Of a stretch of DNA of 64,000 nucleotides, positions 11,246 to 23,343 are shown in pieces. The stretch is from positions 41,739,869 to 41,803,868 of the forward strand of contig OX411554.1 in NCBI GenBank assembly GCA_948146395.1, written 5' to 3'. Under the pieces are notes generated by a model. It had not been told where the DNA came from, did not search any database, and was given only the letters and a program-made list of their open reading frames with translations. The first letter of the stretch is position 1, and every line of letters starts with the position of its first letter. The translations under genes were made by a program, and so were the position numbers. This DNA comes from Fragum whitleyi. Its lineage: Eukaryota; Mollusca; Bivalvia; Cardiida; Cardiidae.

Positions 11246-12663
11246 GGCAATTAAGATTAATGCATTTTGCCTTTCCAATACAGAAATTGAAACAAATCCT
11301 AAAGTTTTAATGTTCTTTTCAGAAATGGAGTGTTAAAAGAGGCACACGGCCATTTATCTGGTAAAATTGATCGAGACGTGTTCGTTACCACAACATCACG
11401 AACATGTCATGGTAATTTTCAGCTGCTGTGTAGTCTCTATCAATGAGCCCAATGAAACGATGAGTCCACAACCCCTTCTAAATAAAAATTATATATAAAA
11501 CTGTAAATAAAGCCTCAGTTTTCGACCTGTATGTTGAAAGAGAAAATATGATCTATTTTAGCAAATAACTAATAGCTAAGTCAACTTTTACGCAATATTT
11601 GCCTACCCATAATCGTAATTAGTATTTTTTCAACATGTCGACGAAATAAAAGCTGGAGTACCATTGTATCAGGGCAATGTAATTTGTTGTAACGGCCAAC
11701 TAACGGGCATGTCAGTAACAAACATGTAATATTTTTAACTAAATTCAATTGTGCTGACTTAATCGTCTAGATTTTGTAGATGGAAAGATATTATTATTCT
11801 TTATACCATTGCTGCACAACAATGAATTGCATTTTTAATGAAATATTTTAACAAAGTTAGCAGTAATAAGCTTTAACGAACATGTCACTTTGATATGAAA
11901 ACCCTAGGGCTGTCATGTTTAAATCGCAAAAACTTAAGTCTTTGGTCCACAAGCCCGTATTTTCTATGCTCTTCGATTACTCAAGATATCAGAAAATCTT
12001 AATTTACAAAATCCAAATATGTGTCGATTATCCTTTTCAATAACTTACCTTAAGTTACCTTAAACGCAAGACCTCATGAACATTTCATGAATTTTGGCGA
12101 CATTAAATTTTGTTGAATTATCTGACGCTAAATTTTTTAAAACGTATGGTAGACCACTGAAATTACCACGTTAATAAGTTCATGGACTAGCGGTAATATA
12201 GAGTGACTTTTGGGGTTATTTCCAGTTCAATTCTTTTTGTTCGAAAGAAGAGAATAACCCTTCTAACTCTCGGCGACAGTCAAATTGACGGGTTTTGTGT
12301 CGAATATTTTCTTTGCAAAACTTCACTTGAATTTTTCACTTGTCTGATTCATAGATATAGCAGCCCTAATAAGCGAAGATGTCGGCCAATGAAAAAGCAG
12401 TAACTACAACTTTGTTTGATTCAGATGATAGATCTATTCGGTTATAACATGGACGCAATTATCATTCTAATAAAATCTTACATCATTTTCTATGATCTTA
12501 AAAAGTGCAAAAAAGAATGAAAAAAGTCTTGTTTTGCTGTAGTAAAAAAGCAGCCCCCTTGTTCACTTGTCAACGGAATCTAAATGATTCCGAAATAGGC
12601 CTAAAGTTTTACAAAAGTCGCCAGTGTCAATCTTTTGTTCACTTTTCCCCATCTCTCTCTAGG
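11246..12663. other. Unassigned region
   Basis: No gene, tRNA or mobile-element end was recognised. Short open frames at 12203-12403 and 12505-12753 look random: no family motif, no splice context. Confidence 0.3.
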
Positions 12664-12740
12664 TGCTACAGTCGCCGCGATATGACTGAGAAAAAAAAAC
12701 ATGCTAAAGGCGATATTTCAATTCGTTTCGGATGGTTTGA
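12664..12740 (+). mobile_element. SINE family A, 3' fragment
   Basis: 'GGTGCTACAGTCGCCGCGAT' followed by 'ATGACTGAGAAAA' and 'AAAGGCG' matches the 3' part of the SINE at 60165-60325. Only the tail third is present, which fits 5' truncation. Confidence 0.5.
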
Positions 12741-12904
12741 ATTGTTTCTGTGACCCTTTGATCTCTTTAAGCAATGGCGGTTCCAGGATTTCTGTAAAAG
12801 AGGTTCGACGGCATGTACATCTTATTACATGGTTTAACTACTAAATAAGTAAACAGGTCTCACAAAACTATTTGATCTAGGTCGGCATGACCATCTGGAA
12901 ATCA

Positions 12905-13060
12905 AATTCAGAAATATATAATACATACATGTATTGTATGAGAAAAAAGTGTTGGAAGAATTGATCATTGTCGAGGCTCTACCAAGACAATTATCAATTC
13001 CCACAACCGAGTAAGATATATTTTCATACAATATACTAAGTTTATATTATATTTATCTTA
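12905..13060. repeat. Palindromic repeat R4, copy 1
   Basis: Imperfect inverted arms surround an apex TTGTCGAGGCTCTACC. The outer arms carry GTATTGTATGA / TCATACAATA and the inner arm carries AATTCCCACAACCGAG. A second copy in opposite orientation lies at 32487-32632 and shares CTCGGTTGTGGGAATT and GAGCCTCGACAA. It is a small foldback/MITE with no coding capacity. Confidence 0.55.
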
Positions 13061-13269
13061 AAACCTCTATTTGCCTTATTTTCATCGATGTTTCTAACTG
13101 AAATGCAAGTTTCTTAAAATAACCACATTATATCATTTTTCTAAAATTAACTACGTGATAACATAAAAATATCTTATGGGATGTTTTTTTTATACGGATA
13201 TTTGTATAGTTATAAGATAAAATAATTCAAGACTGTTTTAAAAGGGTACACATCTTCAGTTGAGGAATT

Positions 13270-13434
13270 ATCATAGTTTAGTTGCCCTTCTTTGTATACT
13301 TTCTTGAAAAGGCCTTTTTTTAAAAACAGGGTTTCAAATGCAGCTACCACATCCTAAATGTGGTCTTACCAATCTTTTGTACAGGGACAGGAACATCTCT
13401 TTGTCCAAGAAGCCGATGGATCTTTTAACAGAAA
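13270..13434 (-). pseudogene. LINE reverse transcriptase C-terminal remnant
   Basis: Translation on the minus strand from 13434 gives about 55 codons in one frame. It includes DKEMFLSLYKRLVRPHLGCG, then one in-frame TGA where the family has Trp before Asn-Pro, then KKRPFQESIQRRATKL and stops. LYK-x-LVRPHLEY..VWNP..ES(I/V)QRRATK is the typical region just after the reverse transcriptase catalytic core in CR1/Jockey-like non-LTR retrotransposons. The Trp-to-stop change and lack of the rest of the ORF make it a dead fragment. It is the only retrotransposon coding sequence I recognised in the window. Confidence 0.75.
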
Positions 13435-13516
13435 TGATTTGATTTTTTTTTAACTTTGAATTTTTTGTAATTTCTGAAATTTAACCTCCTATCAACACAA
13501 AACCACAAGACAGAAC

Positions 13517-13842
13517 TCGTGTCCGATCCTCAAACCAGGGTTTTAACCTCTCAAAATCTATTTTGAACCTTGGTATTTTCCGCAAGGGGATCAAGAGAGA
13601 AATTTCTAAGGGCCAAAACTGGGGCTTGTCTCTAAAAATATCAATGGTAAATCTTGTATATCATCTTAAGTCTTACTAATTAATTTCTTTCCTAATATCT
13701 TTCACACTTAAATCTACAAAATCCCACTATTGACTTGATCTTTCAGCTGTTTTGACTACTTTCGAATGAGTTTTAACCCCTGGTGTTTCCTGGTTTAGGA
13801 GTCAATGACTACTAAATATCATTTGCTAGCACGAGCCTTGCA
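13517..13842 (+). repeat. Dispersed repeat R1, copy 3
   Basis: It shares 'GAGAAATTTCTAAGGGCCAA' and the terminal GAGTCAATGACTACTAAAT core with the copies at 697-925 and 1246-1616. It directly follows the LINE remnant, but the other copies have no LINE sequence next to them, so the link is probably chance. Confidence 0.55.
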
Positions 13843-13989
13843 AGGCTTTTTTCTCACTGTCTTCATCGATTGGTTTATCAAGAATGGTCTAGATTATCGT
13901 AAAACTGTAGTTATAGCATGTATAATAAGAATAAATGATTTTAGGGATCTTACACTGTACAGAACACACCACAACAATCTCACTAGAAC

Positions 13990-14041
<52 letters not shown>

Positions 14042-14062
14042 CGCTCGCTCGCTCTCTCTCTC
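13990..14062 (+). repeat. CT/TCGC microsatellite
   Basis: About 24 CT units are followed by short TCGC units and more CT. Frames read through it encode only low-complexity Leu-Ser or Arg-Glu repeats. Confidence 0.95.
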
Positions 14063-14272
14063 TGCCCCCCCCTTTCTCCCTCAACTAATTGCACATAATA
14101 GAATTCGATATGTGACTATGGAAATCATATAAACAATGCTTCTTGGCATGTGCTGTCACTAGAAAAAGAGTGGGAGGAGATATTTTTACATTTTCACGAC
14201 TGTCTCATTAGATGACTATTTAGTATATAACCCCTTCTCACTTTTGCACATTCCTGTTGTACATAAAGCTTT

Positions 14273-14340
14273 GGCAGACTGTAAAGACTAAGATCAGCCT
14301 GTACAGTTGTGCAGGCTGATCTTAGCCTGAACAGTCTGCC
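14273..14340. repeat. Hairpin MITE R5, copy 1
   Basis: Arms GGCAGACTGT...AAGATCAGCCTG and CAGGCTGATCTT...ACAGTCTGCC form a near-complete stem around TACAGTTG. Related stems with AGCCTGTGCA / TGCACAG cores recur at about 23886, 26455, 26636, 37240 and 57190. Confidence 0.7.
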
Positions 14341-14869
14341 TTCTATATAGAAATTGAGAGGAAAAACAAACGATTCAGATTGTCTGAAAGGTCCGAAATA
14401 ATTTTATTTTGTCTCAAAAAAATATATTCAGCAGGATAAGGGCTAAGATGACTAATTAGTATATTAATTGATGTCATTTACCGCTGTAAACGCTGTCCAT
14501 CAACACTGGACACATCTTTATGATGGGTTAACTCCCTCTTGACCTGTTATTGTCAATTGGAAATCGAAACCAAGGCTAATACTCTTGGTAAATAAGTATT
14601 ATTATTGGTAATAGTTATCTAACCGTGAAATTGGGAACAGCAGGGAATTGTCACGTAATATGCGTTTCCAAGAAAAATAAGATGGAATATTTATCAAACA
14701 ATGAAATATGAATGCAATAATCATGGCCCGGTACATTTTACGCCCACGCAGTTTTATACATTGACATTGCAGTTATGAATAGGTAAGAGGAAAGCTATTT
14801 TTGAACCAATAACTTTTTTATATTCCATATACCAAATTGTTGAAAAAAATGTGACCAATTACCCGTAAA

Positions 14870-16620
14870 AGAGTTTGGCCAAACCAAATAAATTATTAGA
14901 TTCTCATCCGAGTTTTCAGAAAAAAAGGGGCGGGTGGGCGGCTTTTATTTTTTATTTTCTATTTCGGGGGGGGGGGGGATTATCGTTTTTGCAAGTAACA
15001 AAGCCGAGGATCTTACTGGTTTATAAAGAGTTCGAGTTCTATGCCGTAGAGAAAAGAAAATTATTTGAGGCGCTCGTATTGTTTTACTGGTACTTCTTTT
15101 TCAGACTGCTGAACAGATTCCGGTGAAGACTGAATTTACTTGATAATTATTTGTTCAAAGTGTTTAAAAAACAAAATTTAATCTCAGAATAGTGTGTATT
15201 TCTATATTTTCACTGACCAAAATGATTCAGATATCGGCGCTATGCAGACACGCAAAGTTCGTAATCACAGATGATCCAAGCTATTGTAACGTCGTGAAGG
15301 CACCGAATCGTAAATTGTTTGGCCAACTACTTTCTTTTTCATAATTTTATATCAAAGTGAACTTCGCTTATTATTTCAAGAATAAACTTTGCATTTTCAT
15401 TGCTTATTGATAGATAACCGGGTAATAGAGAGGAATCTGACGAGAAATAAATAAAGCTACACGAGCTTTCTGTCAGAAATTATAATCACCGTATCGGCAA
15501 ATCTACCTCGGTCCCGCTCGATTACAAAATGCGTAAATTTATAATTGTTCTATATCGTCTCTTTATTTTGAAATAAAAACCTACCTGCTGTAAAAAATGG
15601 TAAAGTATTCCTTTTTTATAAAATTTAATCCGTGGGTAATCTAAATCCCATCTATTCACCCTGACGATGGAAAGGGTTTAACATCAATCAGGTTTTTCAA
15701 GCGTGCGTCGTGTGCCGAGTCAAGAAACTGTCCACAAAGTAGTCGAACATCTGGTGTCGGCGTCTTTGATTACCCGTTCACCCTCCCCGAAAAATAAACT
15801 ATTCTGGATCAAAGGTTTAAAACGTGAGAGAAAATTACAGATTGACGTCATATTGAGATGTTTCAGTCGAGATTTTTTTTTAATTTTCTCGAGTCTTTAT
15901 TTCTCAGATATTTGGAACCGGATTTAATTTTCAAATAAAAAGTAAGTAATTTTGAGAATAAAAAAACACGAATGACGACGTGGATGGATTTTTGTCACAC
16001 CTAAATTGTAAAAATGCAGTAAAATAATGTTTGATAGGTTTGAAATTGCACGAAACAAAGCTAGATAGAACTGATAAGAAATTCGAAAATGGAAATGCTA
16101 TAAATGGTCTCGGGAAATTCGAAAACGGAAATGCTTGCAATGGTCTCGGGTAATTAGAAATAGTCCAGACGAGTAAGAATGTGGAAAATCGGCAAAACCA
16201 TAGAGCAAATCATTAGTTACAGCATTTATTTTTAACTACGATACAAAAACAAGTTGTCGTGTAACTGTGCGACCTTATTCTCGACATCTTGTAGACGCAT
16301 CAATCTGCAATATAAGCATACGTCTTGTCAAGCGAAATCACCTGAAAAATAGAGAAAAAGATTTGTTGCTTTCGACTTCAAGATATTTTCCCGGCTATGG
16401 CGGCTTCTTTTTTTCTAATTTCAAGTGATAAAACTTGTTGCAATACAAGGGCTGCAGTCGGCCATTTTCCTTGAATCAACACCACAATACGTTTAACGAA
16501 CGTCGGTTTATTTATATATTTTTTTTTTGTCACAAATAAAAAAGTACGGGGCGGGCGTTATTTTTAGGGGCGGGCGGGGATGAGAATCTAAAAATTTATT
16601 TGGTGTCGCCTAAAATTGCG
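14870..16620. repeat. Inverted-repeat-bounded element (tentative)
   Basis: The left end holds 'ACCAAATAAATTATTAGATT' then CTCATCC and a GGGCGGGTGGGCGG tract. The right end holds the inverse: GGCGGGGATGAGAATCT then AATTTATTTGGTG. The G-rich tracts also mirror each other. The interior of about 1.6 kb has no recognised gene. Only the ends were matched by eye, so this could be two independent fragments facing each other. Confidence 0.4.
16078..16149 (+). repeat. Two-copy 36-bp tandem repeat
   Basis: The unit GAAATTCGAAAATGGAAATG plus CTATAAATGGTCTCGG occurs twice head to tail, with a few substitutions. Confidence 0.8.
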
Positions 16621-17029
16621 CCAAAAAATACTTCCCCGACAAAGGGTCATGGTTGATTTTTAAGAACAACTATGCATTTCTATAATGAACTTCAAATTCA
16701 AGAGAAAATACTTCCCAAAATCATACACCTTATTTAATTTATCTTTTTATAACTAATACTGGCCAAGAGTACTTCATTTATGTTTTCTTCTTTATTAGCA
16801 AATTTATGGTACAATACTGATATTTCTACTTCCAAAAGTTAAGGTATTGCGGGTGTCTTGTTGCTCTGAGACGCCGGTTGAATGGCTATTTATGTAGGCT
16901 TCACGCTGTCCACAAATTGACATCAGATGGACACACGAAAAAGGAAACGACCGAATTCGGATCTGATTGGAACACCATCGGGTCATTCGTGAGGGCATCT
17001 TACAGTTAGCTACATCGAGAAATTATCAT

Positions 17030-17438
17030 TCATCTCAATCAAAACCGTTCTAAATCGCTACCTCAGCGCTCCATTCATTCATTCCAAACAATCACTCAAA
17101 CCATTCAAAAACACTCAAAATTACTAAAAATATAACATCAGCAACTACCTTCAAAATGAATAAAGCAAGAACCAAATCGCGATTTCGCTGACATAATTGA
17201 AATTTTAAGCGTCTGATTGGTTCTTGAAGAAATAGGAAGCTATTTATTTATAGTACTTTAATGCATATCTTATTGTAGGGAGGTAATACATATAGCTTAT
17301 TTTGTTCATCCTGAACAAAATTAGCGAATTTGGATTACCTCCCTTAAATTTTACTCAAAACTCGCTCCGCACACTCATTCAACATCATTCCTAAATATTT
17401 TCAAAATCGTTCACCTTGTCAATTTTCAATTTTAACTG
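17030..17438 (+). mobile_element. ATTC-rich MITE R6, most complete copy
   Basis: It begins CAATCAAAACCGTTCTAAAT with ATTCATTC runs. It has a centre ATTTTGTTCATCCTGAACAAAAT flanked by GGGAGGTAAT / ATTACCTCCC, then CTCGCTCCGCACACTCATTC and ends near CACCTTGTCAATTTTCA. Whole or part copies occur at about 18799, 27326, 27810, 29112, 30055, 33780, 33990 (split), 57565 and 60000. The ends share GAAATTGACA in inverse orientation. It is non-coding. Confidence 0.65.
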
Positions 17439-17445
17439 TAGGCTA

Positions 17446-18337
17446 TCGTATGACCGCGGGCTCGGTACGTCTCTGGCAGCAAAAACTTCGCCAAAAATCT
17501 GTTTATACCAAAAAATTCTCAAAGAACCTTCCGAAGGTTACTTTTCTAGTTAAATTCGTATGTCCCTTTTATCAGTCGTAAGGCCATCGTACGAGCATTT
17601 GGTCAAATCGTATCGTCTTGACTTCGTGTGATCATCGGTACAATCGGTCACGTTTCGATCCATGAAGGCAATACGAAGGAATTGAGAAGTTCTCCGATTA
17701 TTTTAAGAATGAAACTTGACTATGCTAGGCCCTCGTAATGCTGTCGAAAAGCCGTCGTATAATAGTTCGGTACCAGACATCGTAGCATCATTTGTATTTC
17801 CACGTTACGTTAACGACGGTTCAACATCATCACAGTGGCCCGTATGAATTTGTCTGAAAATTACGTTAGGTGTATGCTGGCGATTGACTAGCCTTTAATT
17901 GTCCAGGTTTTGACAGGGTGAAAATATTCTTGCACTTTCCTGTTATAGTTGTTGAAAGGAAGCGTGGAAAAAAAAGGCATTAATTTCAAGTAGCGAATTT
18001 TTGTGATATCTTCACACTGTGTGTCTTGATTTGGAGACAACTCCTTATAGTTATATCTATTTTTAAAATATGACCTACGTAGCGGGAGTAGAATAATGCC
18101 GTTGAATATTTTTTAATAATAAACGGGTGTTATTACACAAGTGGAATAAACTATGTAAATGAGCTCAGCGCGAAAATGACGTCATAATTTATATATTGTG
18201 ACGTCAGTTTTAAACGACGTTATGAGTTACGCGGAAAATTGAAATGCTGATCTTCAAGAACGTTGACGATTTTCGCTAAAAAATTGGTCATATTATAAAT
18301 AGAATTTAACATTTGTGCTCATAATACAGAATTTATT
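17446..18337. other. Unassigned region with CG-containing words
   Basis: The stretch at 17450-17860 is rich in CGTA/TCGTA words (for example GTATGACC, CGTAAGGCCATCGTACGA). Similar words occur at 24950-25045. It may be an old repeat, but no boundaries were found. Confidence 0.25.
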
Positions 18338-18340
18338 AAT

Positions 18341-18399
18341 CGTCATCTATAAATAGATATAAACTCGGCACAGCCTCGTTTTTATCCGATTATAGATGA
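18341..18399. repeat. Hairpin with a CTCGG...CCTCG apex
   Basis: Left arm CATCTATAAATAGATATAAAC and right arm GTTTTTATCCGATTATAGATG pair imperfectly around CTCGGCACAGCCTCG. Weaker pairing continues outward (AATCGTCAT / ATGACGATT). Confidence 0.55.
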
Positions 18400-18798
18400 G
18401 TTGTTTAAATTCGGTATTCCATGACGATTCAATATCCTGTATTTATTTGAAAAGATTGACAAGGTTGCATGCGTGACGTACAGTGACCGAGAAAATGACG
18501 TCTTCTTGCATTACACCAAATTGGCAAACTCTGCTTGCATTAAATGATCTTAAGATTAGAAAACATACATGTATTGGTATCTTACATGGACAATTGAATA
18601 GAAAGAGATACAAGATATTGGCCTAAGAAAACTGGGCCCTTTAATTTTTCTTTGGGGTTATAAAGGGCCAGCTACAAAATTCTCGTCACCTTTGAATTCT
18701 TTCAAAATAGTAAGACAAGAGAACGACGGGAATATGATGTAGCGGGATTGCTACTGAAGCGACAATACGCGATTAATATTCGTTTAATTTAATACAGT

Positions 18799-19080
18799 TA
18801 TTGACAATCATTCCGATCTAAACCATTCTAAATCGCTCACTCGGCGATTCATTCATTCATTCATTCATTCATTCTAAACACTCGCTCAAACCATTCAATA
18901 ATGCTCCAAACTTATCGAAAATGATTTGATAAAAAACTACATTCAAAATAAGAAACGCTAAGAAAAATACGCGATTTCACTGACTTTATTGAAGTGTATA
19001 AGCAAATGATAGGTTCATAAAGACATAAAGGCTATTTAAGGGCCGGAATGCATCTTTTAAAGGGAGGTAATAAATATCGC
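18799..19080 (+). mobile_element. ATTC-rich MITE R6, 5' part
   Basis: 'AAACCATTCTAAATCGCTCA', an expanded ATTC run and GGGAGGTAAT appear in the same order as in the copy at 17030. The second half after the central palindrome is missing. Confidence 0.6.
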
Positions 19081-19492
19081 TAAGTTTTTTTGCCACTAAG
19101 CAGTGAATAAATTTGAACAATATTTTGACAAAATTGCAATTCAAAGGCATCATTTATACTGCTGAAACAGAAATTAAGTAGGGTGTTGCAATATTTTTGA
19201 TACCCAGCCTAGATCAATATAATTGATGGTTGTAAAATATTGTAGGAAATATTTTAAAGATCCCAGATTTCATCATTTATATTAAATAGTCTTCAAGCTA
19301 GCTCATACACGTTCAATAGTTTTCATGCCTCGAAGTTTGACAAAATATATCAAGAACATTGATAACCTCCATGTTCTTTAGGTGACCGTTCTCAAAGCTT
19401 GTTCTTGAAATCTTGATTGCCCCATAAATGATTAAAAAATTTTTTACGTCTTCTCCGCTCAAACCAGTTGACCAATATCAACCAAACTTATA

Positions 19493-19540
19493 ATAAAAAT
19501 AATAATAATAATAATAATAATAATAGTGATAATAATGATG

Positions 19541-19612
<72 letters not shown>
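19493..19612 (+). repeat. AAT microsatellite
   Basis: An AAT/TAA trinucleotide run of about 40 units has a few GAT interruptions. A fragment resembling pearl-like repeats ('TCTTCTCCGCTCAAACCAGT') precedes it. Confidence 0.95.
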
Positions 19613-20177
19613 TCTTTATTTCATGAAGGTAGATCATTAAGACTTATTTCAAATGAATGATATGAAAGCAGTCTTTTTTACAGTGTCTTCAGTGTTAATG
19701 AAATATGATTCAAATGATAATGATAGAATGATATAAACATGCTTGCAAAATTGAGGACAACACCAGGATTAGAGAATCTTCGGACAGATACCGTATGTAA
19801 AGCGCTTAGTTTATTTATATCGGGACTTCAGAATTGTTTTAAAAGCAAATGATTTTTAAACATAAAAAAATTTCATATGAATGTACCTAACGTGCCTCTT
19901 CTCGAAACTCGTTTTATTGCAAGTTTCTTATCATTCATATTAAATTGTTCAGGCCAGCGATTTAGGGCAATTCAGACCCTCTTGTTAAGGTATCGTAAGT
20001 GGGATACCAAAAACGTCGTATTTAAGTTGGCAAACGAGAATGTTTTATAACGGAGATCATTCCACCCGATCTGAAGCATCATTAAGTCCGAGGCGTTGTG
20101 GTTCTATGTAGTACGGGGGATTCGATATGGGTAAGTTCCGGAGCCGAATCTTTTCCGATTCATTAGTTTTCACTCAT
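19613..20177. other. Unassigned region
   Basis: No gene or repeat boundary was recognised. Confidence 0.3.
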
Positions 20178-20600
20178 TCGGAACATCGCTCGGACTTTTC
20201 CGTAAACTGAAAAGTACCTCGGACGTAAGTGTAGTAATTTTGGGTCATTTTTTAGGTTATTCGGCTCCTGGTGGTTCTTTGGTTAATACGCTTAACGAAT
20301 AGCAAATTCCTTTATTGCTTTCCGATCGTCTGCGGAGATCGTTTTTGGCATGTTATAATTTGAAAGCAAAACGCAGTAAAACACTGCGTTTTGTTTTCAA
20401 ATTATAATATGCCAAATTTTAACCTTACGTTGAATTCGTTTTTTTCGCAACGTCATCCACAGTTATGTTTGTGACGTCATATAAACCCACGTGCGAAATG
20501 ACGCGTTTTCAAGGCTGCGCCCTTATTATTCCCGAGGTCTATTCCGTAGAATCGCCGAGGGTTCCCGAGTGGTTTTCACTATGAAATGGAAGTTCTACGT
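20178..20600 (+). repeat. Dispersed repeat R7, copy 1, with hairpin
   Basis: It starts CATTCGGAACATCGCTCGGA. It contains a near-perfect hairpin at 20347-20413 (GGCATGTTATAATTTGAAAG ... TTCAAATTATAATATGCC, apex CGCAGTaaaACACTGCG) and continues through GTGACGTCAT and TAGAATCGCCGAGGGTT. The same blocks in the same order occur at 32749-33400. The first 11 bases match the ends of the element at 34114-34557, so the two may be related. Confidence 0.6.
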
Positions 20601-22047
20601 TACCCTCCTCTCGTCAAGAGATACAATGAATACTTATAAGAGCTGGGGCTGCCAAAGTGACCATATAATTATGTTCAATGTTCGGGGTCAAAGTGGAAAA
20701 TCCGACTAAGAAACAATAATCAATCGTAACACGTGTAAATCAAAAATGGAAGGCGGAGCGATTCTACAGAATCATTTCACTGAATGCATCTAGATGCCTG
20801 TTTTACGATAACTAAATACTAACTAGCCATATAAAAGGTTTCAATACACTTGGATTTCCAGTTAATGATATTTGTGGCCAGAAACTTTTGGTAATATTGG
20901 ACTTAAATTACGGACTTATATTATTGTTCTCAAGTAAATTCAGCATTGAAGGATCTAAAATAGTTACGAGATAAATGCAATTAGTCTTACGTCGTATGAT
21001 TTCGTTCAGCGTTTTTGAAATATTTTAATTGTAAATGGAAAGACTTCATTTGCCGTTACTCGTACTTGTATTAGCACTGTGTGCCTTTGGGGGCCAGTTT
21101 CAGAAAAGAATTGAAGACCGTTTAAAAAAAAAAAAAAATCGTGTTCAATTCTTTTTTCTGAAATTGTTTTCCAGATAGTCCTACACCTGGGCCCGAGGTA
21201 ATAAAACTTTTCCCATGCTCAATAAAGAATTTTCTCGAATTTTAAATTCAAGTAAATGTATGAAAATAAAAGATTATATCAATAAGTTGTTATTTATAAC
21301 AACTTACTAATTTTATCATTTATGTAAATGCATTAAAATAAGTATTAAATAGAATAACTGCTTAAATCTCAAATTGAAATTTTCGAAAATTTTGAATTGA
21401 GAATGAGAAAAGATTGATAACCTCGGGTCAAGATAGCCCTTGCGAGTAACAGACTTGCAACACCTGCATCCCTTAGAGACATGTAGGGATTTGTAAATCC
21501 GAGCCCCCTGTACAGACATCTTTGATCCATCTTGGTATTTAGTTGATAAAATAAATACGTGGACAGTAAATATCGGATTCTCGAGTACCCGTTGGTAACG
21601 AGATCTCAGGTACCCGGGTACAAATGTCTACTCGTCAAAGCTACACTGTACAATGTGCACCGTGACGCGAAAACGGACCATCTGGGAAGTGCGCCCTGGG
21701 AGAAGTACCCTTCCTGATTGGCTGTGCAGACTGACCAAGGTTGAAACTTTTCGCCTTAATGCCATCTTCTGAATCTAGAATCATTACTATATTTGAAATT
21801 TATTGAAAGGTTATGAGATTTTGAGAATAAAAAAAATATTGTTCTCAAATGATTAGGGAATTCATTAATAGATTCTATCTATTAGATAGAATGAGTCCTT
21901 TGTTGGAATAAGGGATTTAGGACTCCTGTTTTTTTTTATGTCGACCTCTAATGTAAGACAAATTGTTGAATTAATTTACACAATATTATCCTCTTAATAA
22001 AAAAAACTATTATATGTTTTGAAATATGAGAAAATTTGAGTGAGTTT
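20601..22047. other. Unassigned region
   Basis: No gene was recognised. A short perfect-type palindrome ATTCTATCTAttAGATAGAAT lies at about 21871-21891. The rest is AT-rich single-copy-looking sequence. Confidence 0.3.
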
Positions 22048-22240
22048 AAAACAAACAAACAAACAAACAAACAAACAAACAAACAAACAAACAAACAAAC
22101 AAACAAACAAACAAACAAACAAACAAACAAACAAACAAACAAACAAACAAACAAACAAACAAACAAACAAACAAACAAACAAACAAACAAACAAACAAAC
22201 AAACAAACAAACAAACAAACAAACAAACAAACAAACAAAC
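22048..22240 (+). repeat. AAAC microsatellite, about 48 units
   Basis: An uninterrupted tetranucleotide AAAC run (GTTT on the minus strand) of about 193 bp. It is open in all frames and gives artefactual Lys-Gln-Thr-Asn or Phe-Val-Cys-Leu repeats. Confidence 0.98.
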
Positions 22241-22328
22241 AGCGTGTTCACGTTTTTTATTAAAGAAAACTCACAGATTGAATGAAAATATATCCTCATC
22301 TTGGATATTGTTATACGACAATAGATAC

Positions 22329-22604
22329 ATGACTATGACAAAAAATGCACGAAACGATTCCAACCAAAAATTAACTGAATATATAAGTTTACATTTTTGC
22401 ATTAAATGCCCCCAACACGGTCGAAAATTCATTAACAATGCACGTTCAGGTCAAAGTATAATATGCACAGACGACATTTTACGTTCCAAAGTCAGACGAC
22501 AAATTTATAATTATTTTTACGACATTTCGCCCTACGGCAGCGTTCACATCACCGAAAAACAATTGGACTTTACGACAATGAGGAGTTACTTAAGCGGCGC
22601 GTGA
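22329..22604 (+). CDS. Uncertain open reading frame, 91 codons
   Basis: The frame is open from 22278, with its first in-frame ATG at 22329, and ends TGA at 22602-22604. The product would have one Cys-x2-Cys (FCIKCPQHGRKF) and a basic middle (LRSKVRRQIYNYF). No family was recognised and there is no matching splice site, so I cannot tell an exon remnant from a chance frame. It lies just right of the AAAC microsatellite. Confidence 0.15.
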   Translation: MTMTKNARNDSNQKLTEYISLHFCIKCPQHGRKFINNARSGQSIICTDDILRSKVRRQIYNYFYDISPYGSVHITEKQLDFTTMRSYLSGA

Positions 22605-23343
22605 ACTTGTGCCGTTAACGTAAAAAACGTGAAATATCGATTTTTAATTAATTTCACAACGTAAGATTAATGAGTTTGTTTAATTGTTGCTGCGGCCATG
22701 TGGTGCAAAAAAATTATAGTTCTTTTTCAGAAAATTATATTTGAATGTAAGGGGGATTTTTAATCAAATGAATATTGATTGATGATCTGTTGTTTTGAAG
22801 GTTTTGGTAAATCTTTTGAATATTTTGATACATTTTTTCCGTATTTTCACTCAAGTTTGATTTTGCATTAATGACTGACTAGCTGACTGATCGATAATTC
22901 GCTCGGATTTAGAATTAATTGGACTCGTTTGTCAACCCTCCCTTTTAGTAAGTTTTTGTTCATTTTTCTTGTGTCGTTTTAGTTTTTTTCCCGTTCGTGT
23001 ATGAGTAACAATATCGTGTCGTTCAGCATATTTATCAAATAATTGACACAATAACTTTCTGGAGTTATATGTGATAAAAGTAAAAAAAGGAGGAAATTTA
23101 TAGAAGTGGTATGTTAGTGTGATATTTGTCAAAATTTGGAAATAAGAGAAAAAATTTGATCAAAAATATACAACGGGTTTATTTCATTCCAGCGTCGTAA
23201 GTCATTCTATAATGTAAAATTATCTTTTTCAAATTCATAGTTTTATTGAATATATATTGAATATATATAAATATTGAATGATAAAAGTAGGTGATATTAC
23301 TATGAGCCACGCAAAACATTTTCAGGCAACAATTACATAGAGG
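22605..23343. other. Unassigned region
   Basis: No gene or repeat was recognised. Confidence 0.3.

Noticed and set aside
13805..14132. Leu-Ser-rich and Arg-Glu-rich frames
   Set aside because: They are created by the CT microsatellite at 13990-14062.
21948..22299. Several overlapping open frames on both strands of 60-100 codons (Phe-Val-Cys-Leu or Lys-Gln-Thr-Asn repeats)
   Set aside because: They are translations of the AAAC microsatellite, which has no stop in any frame.
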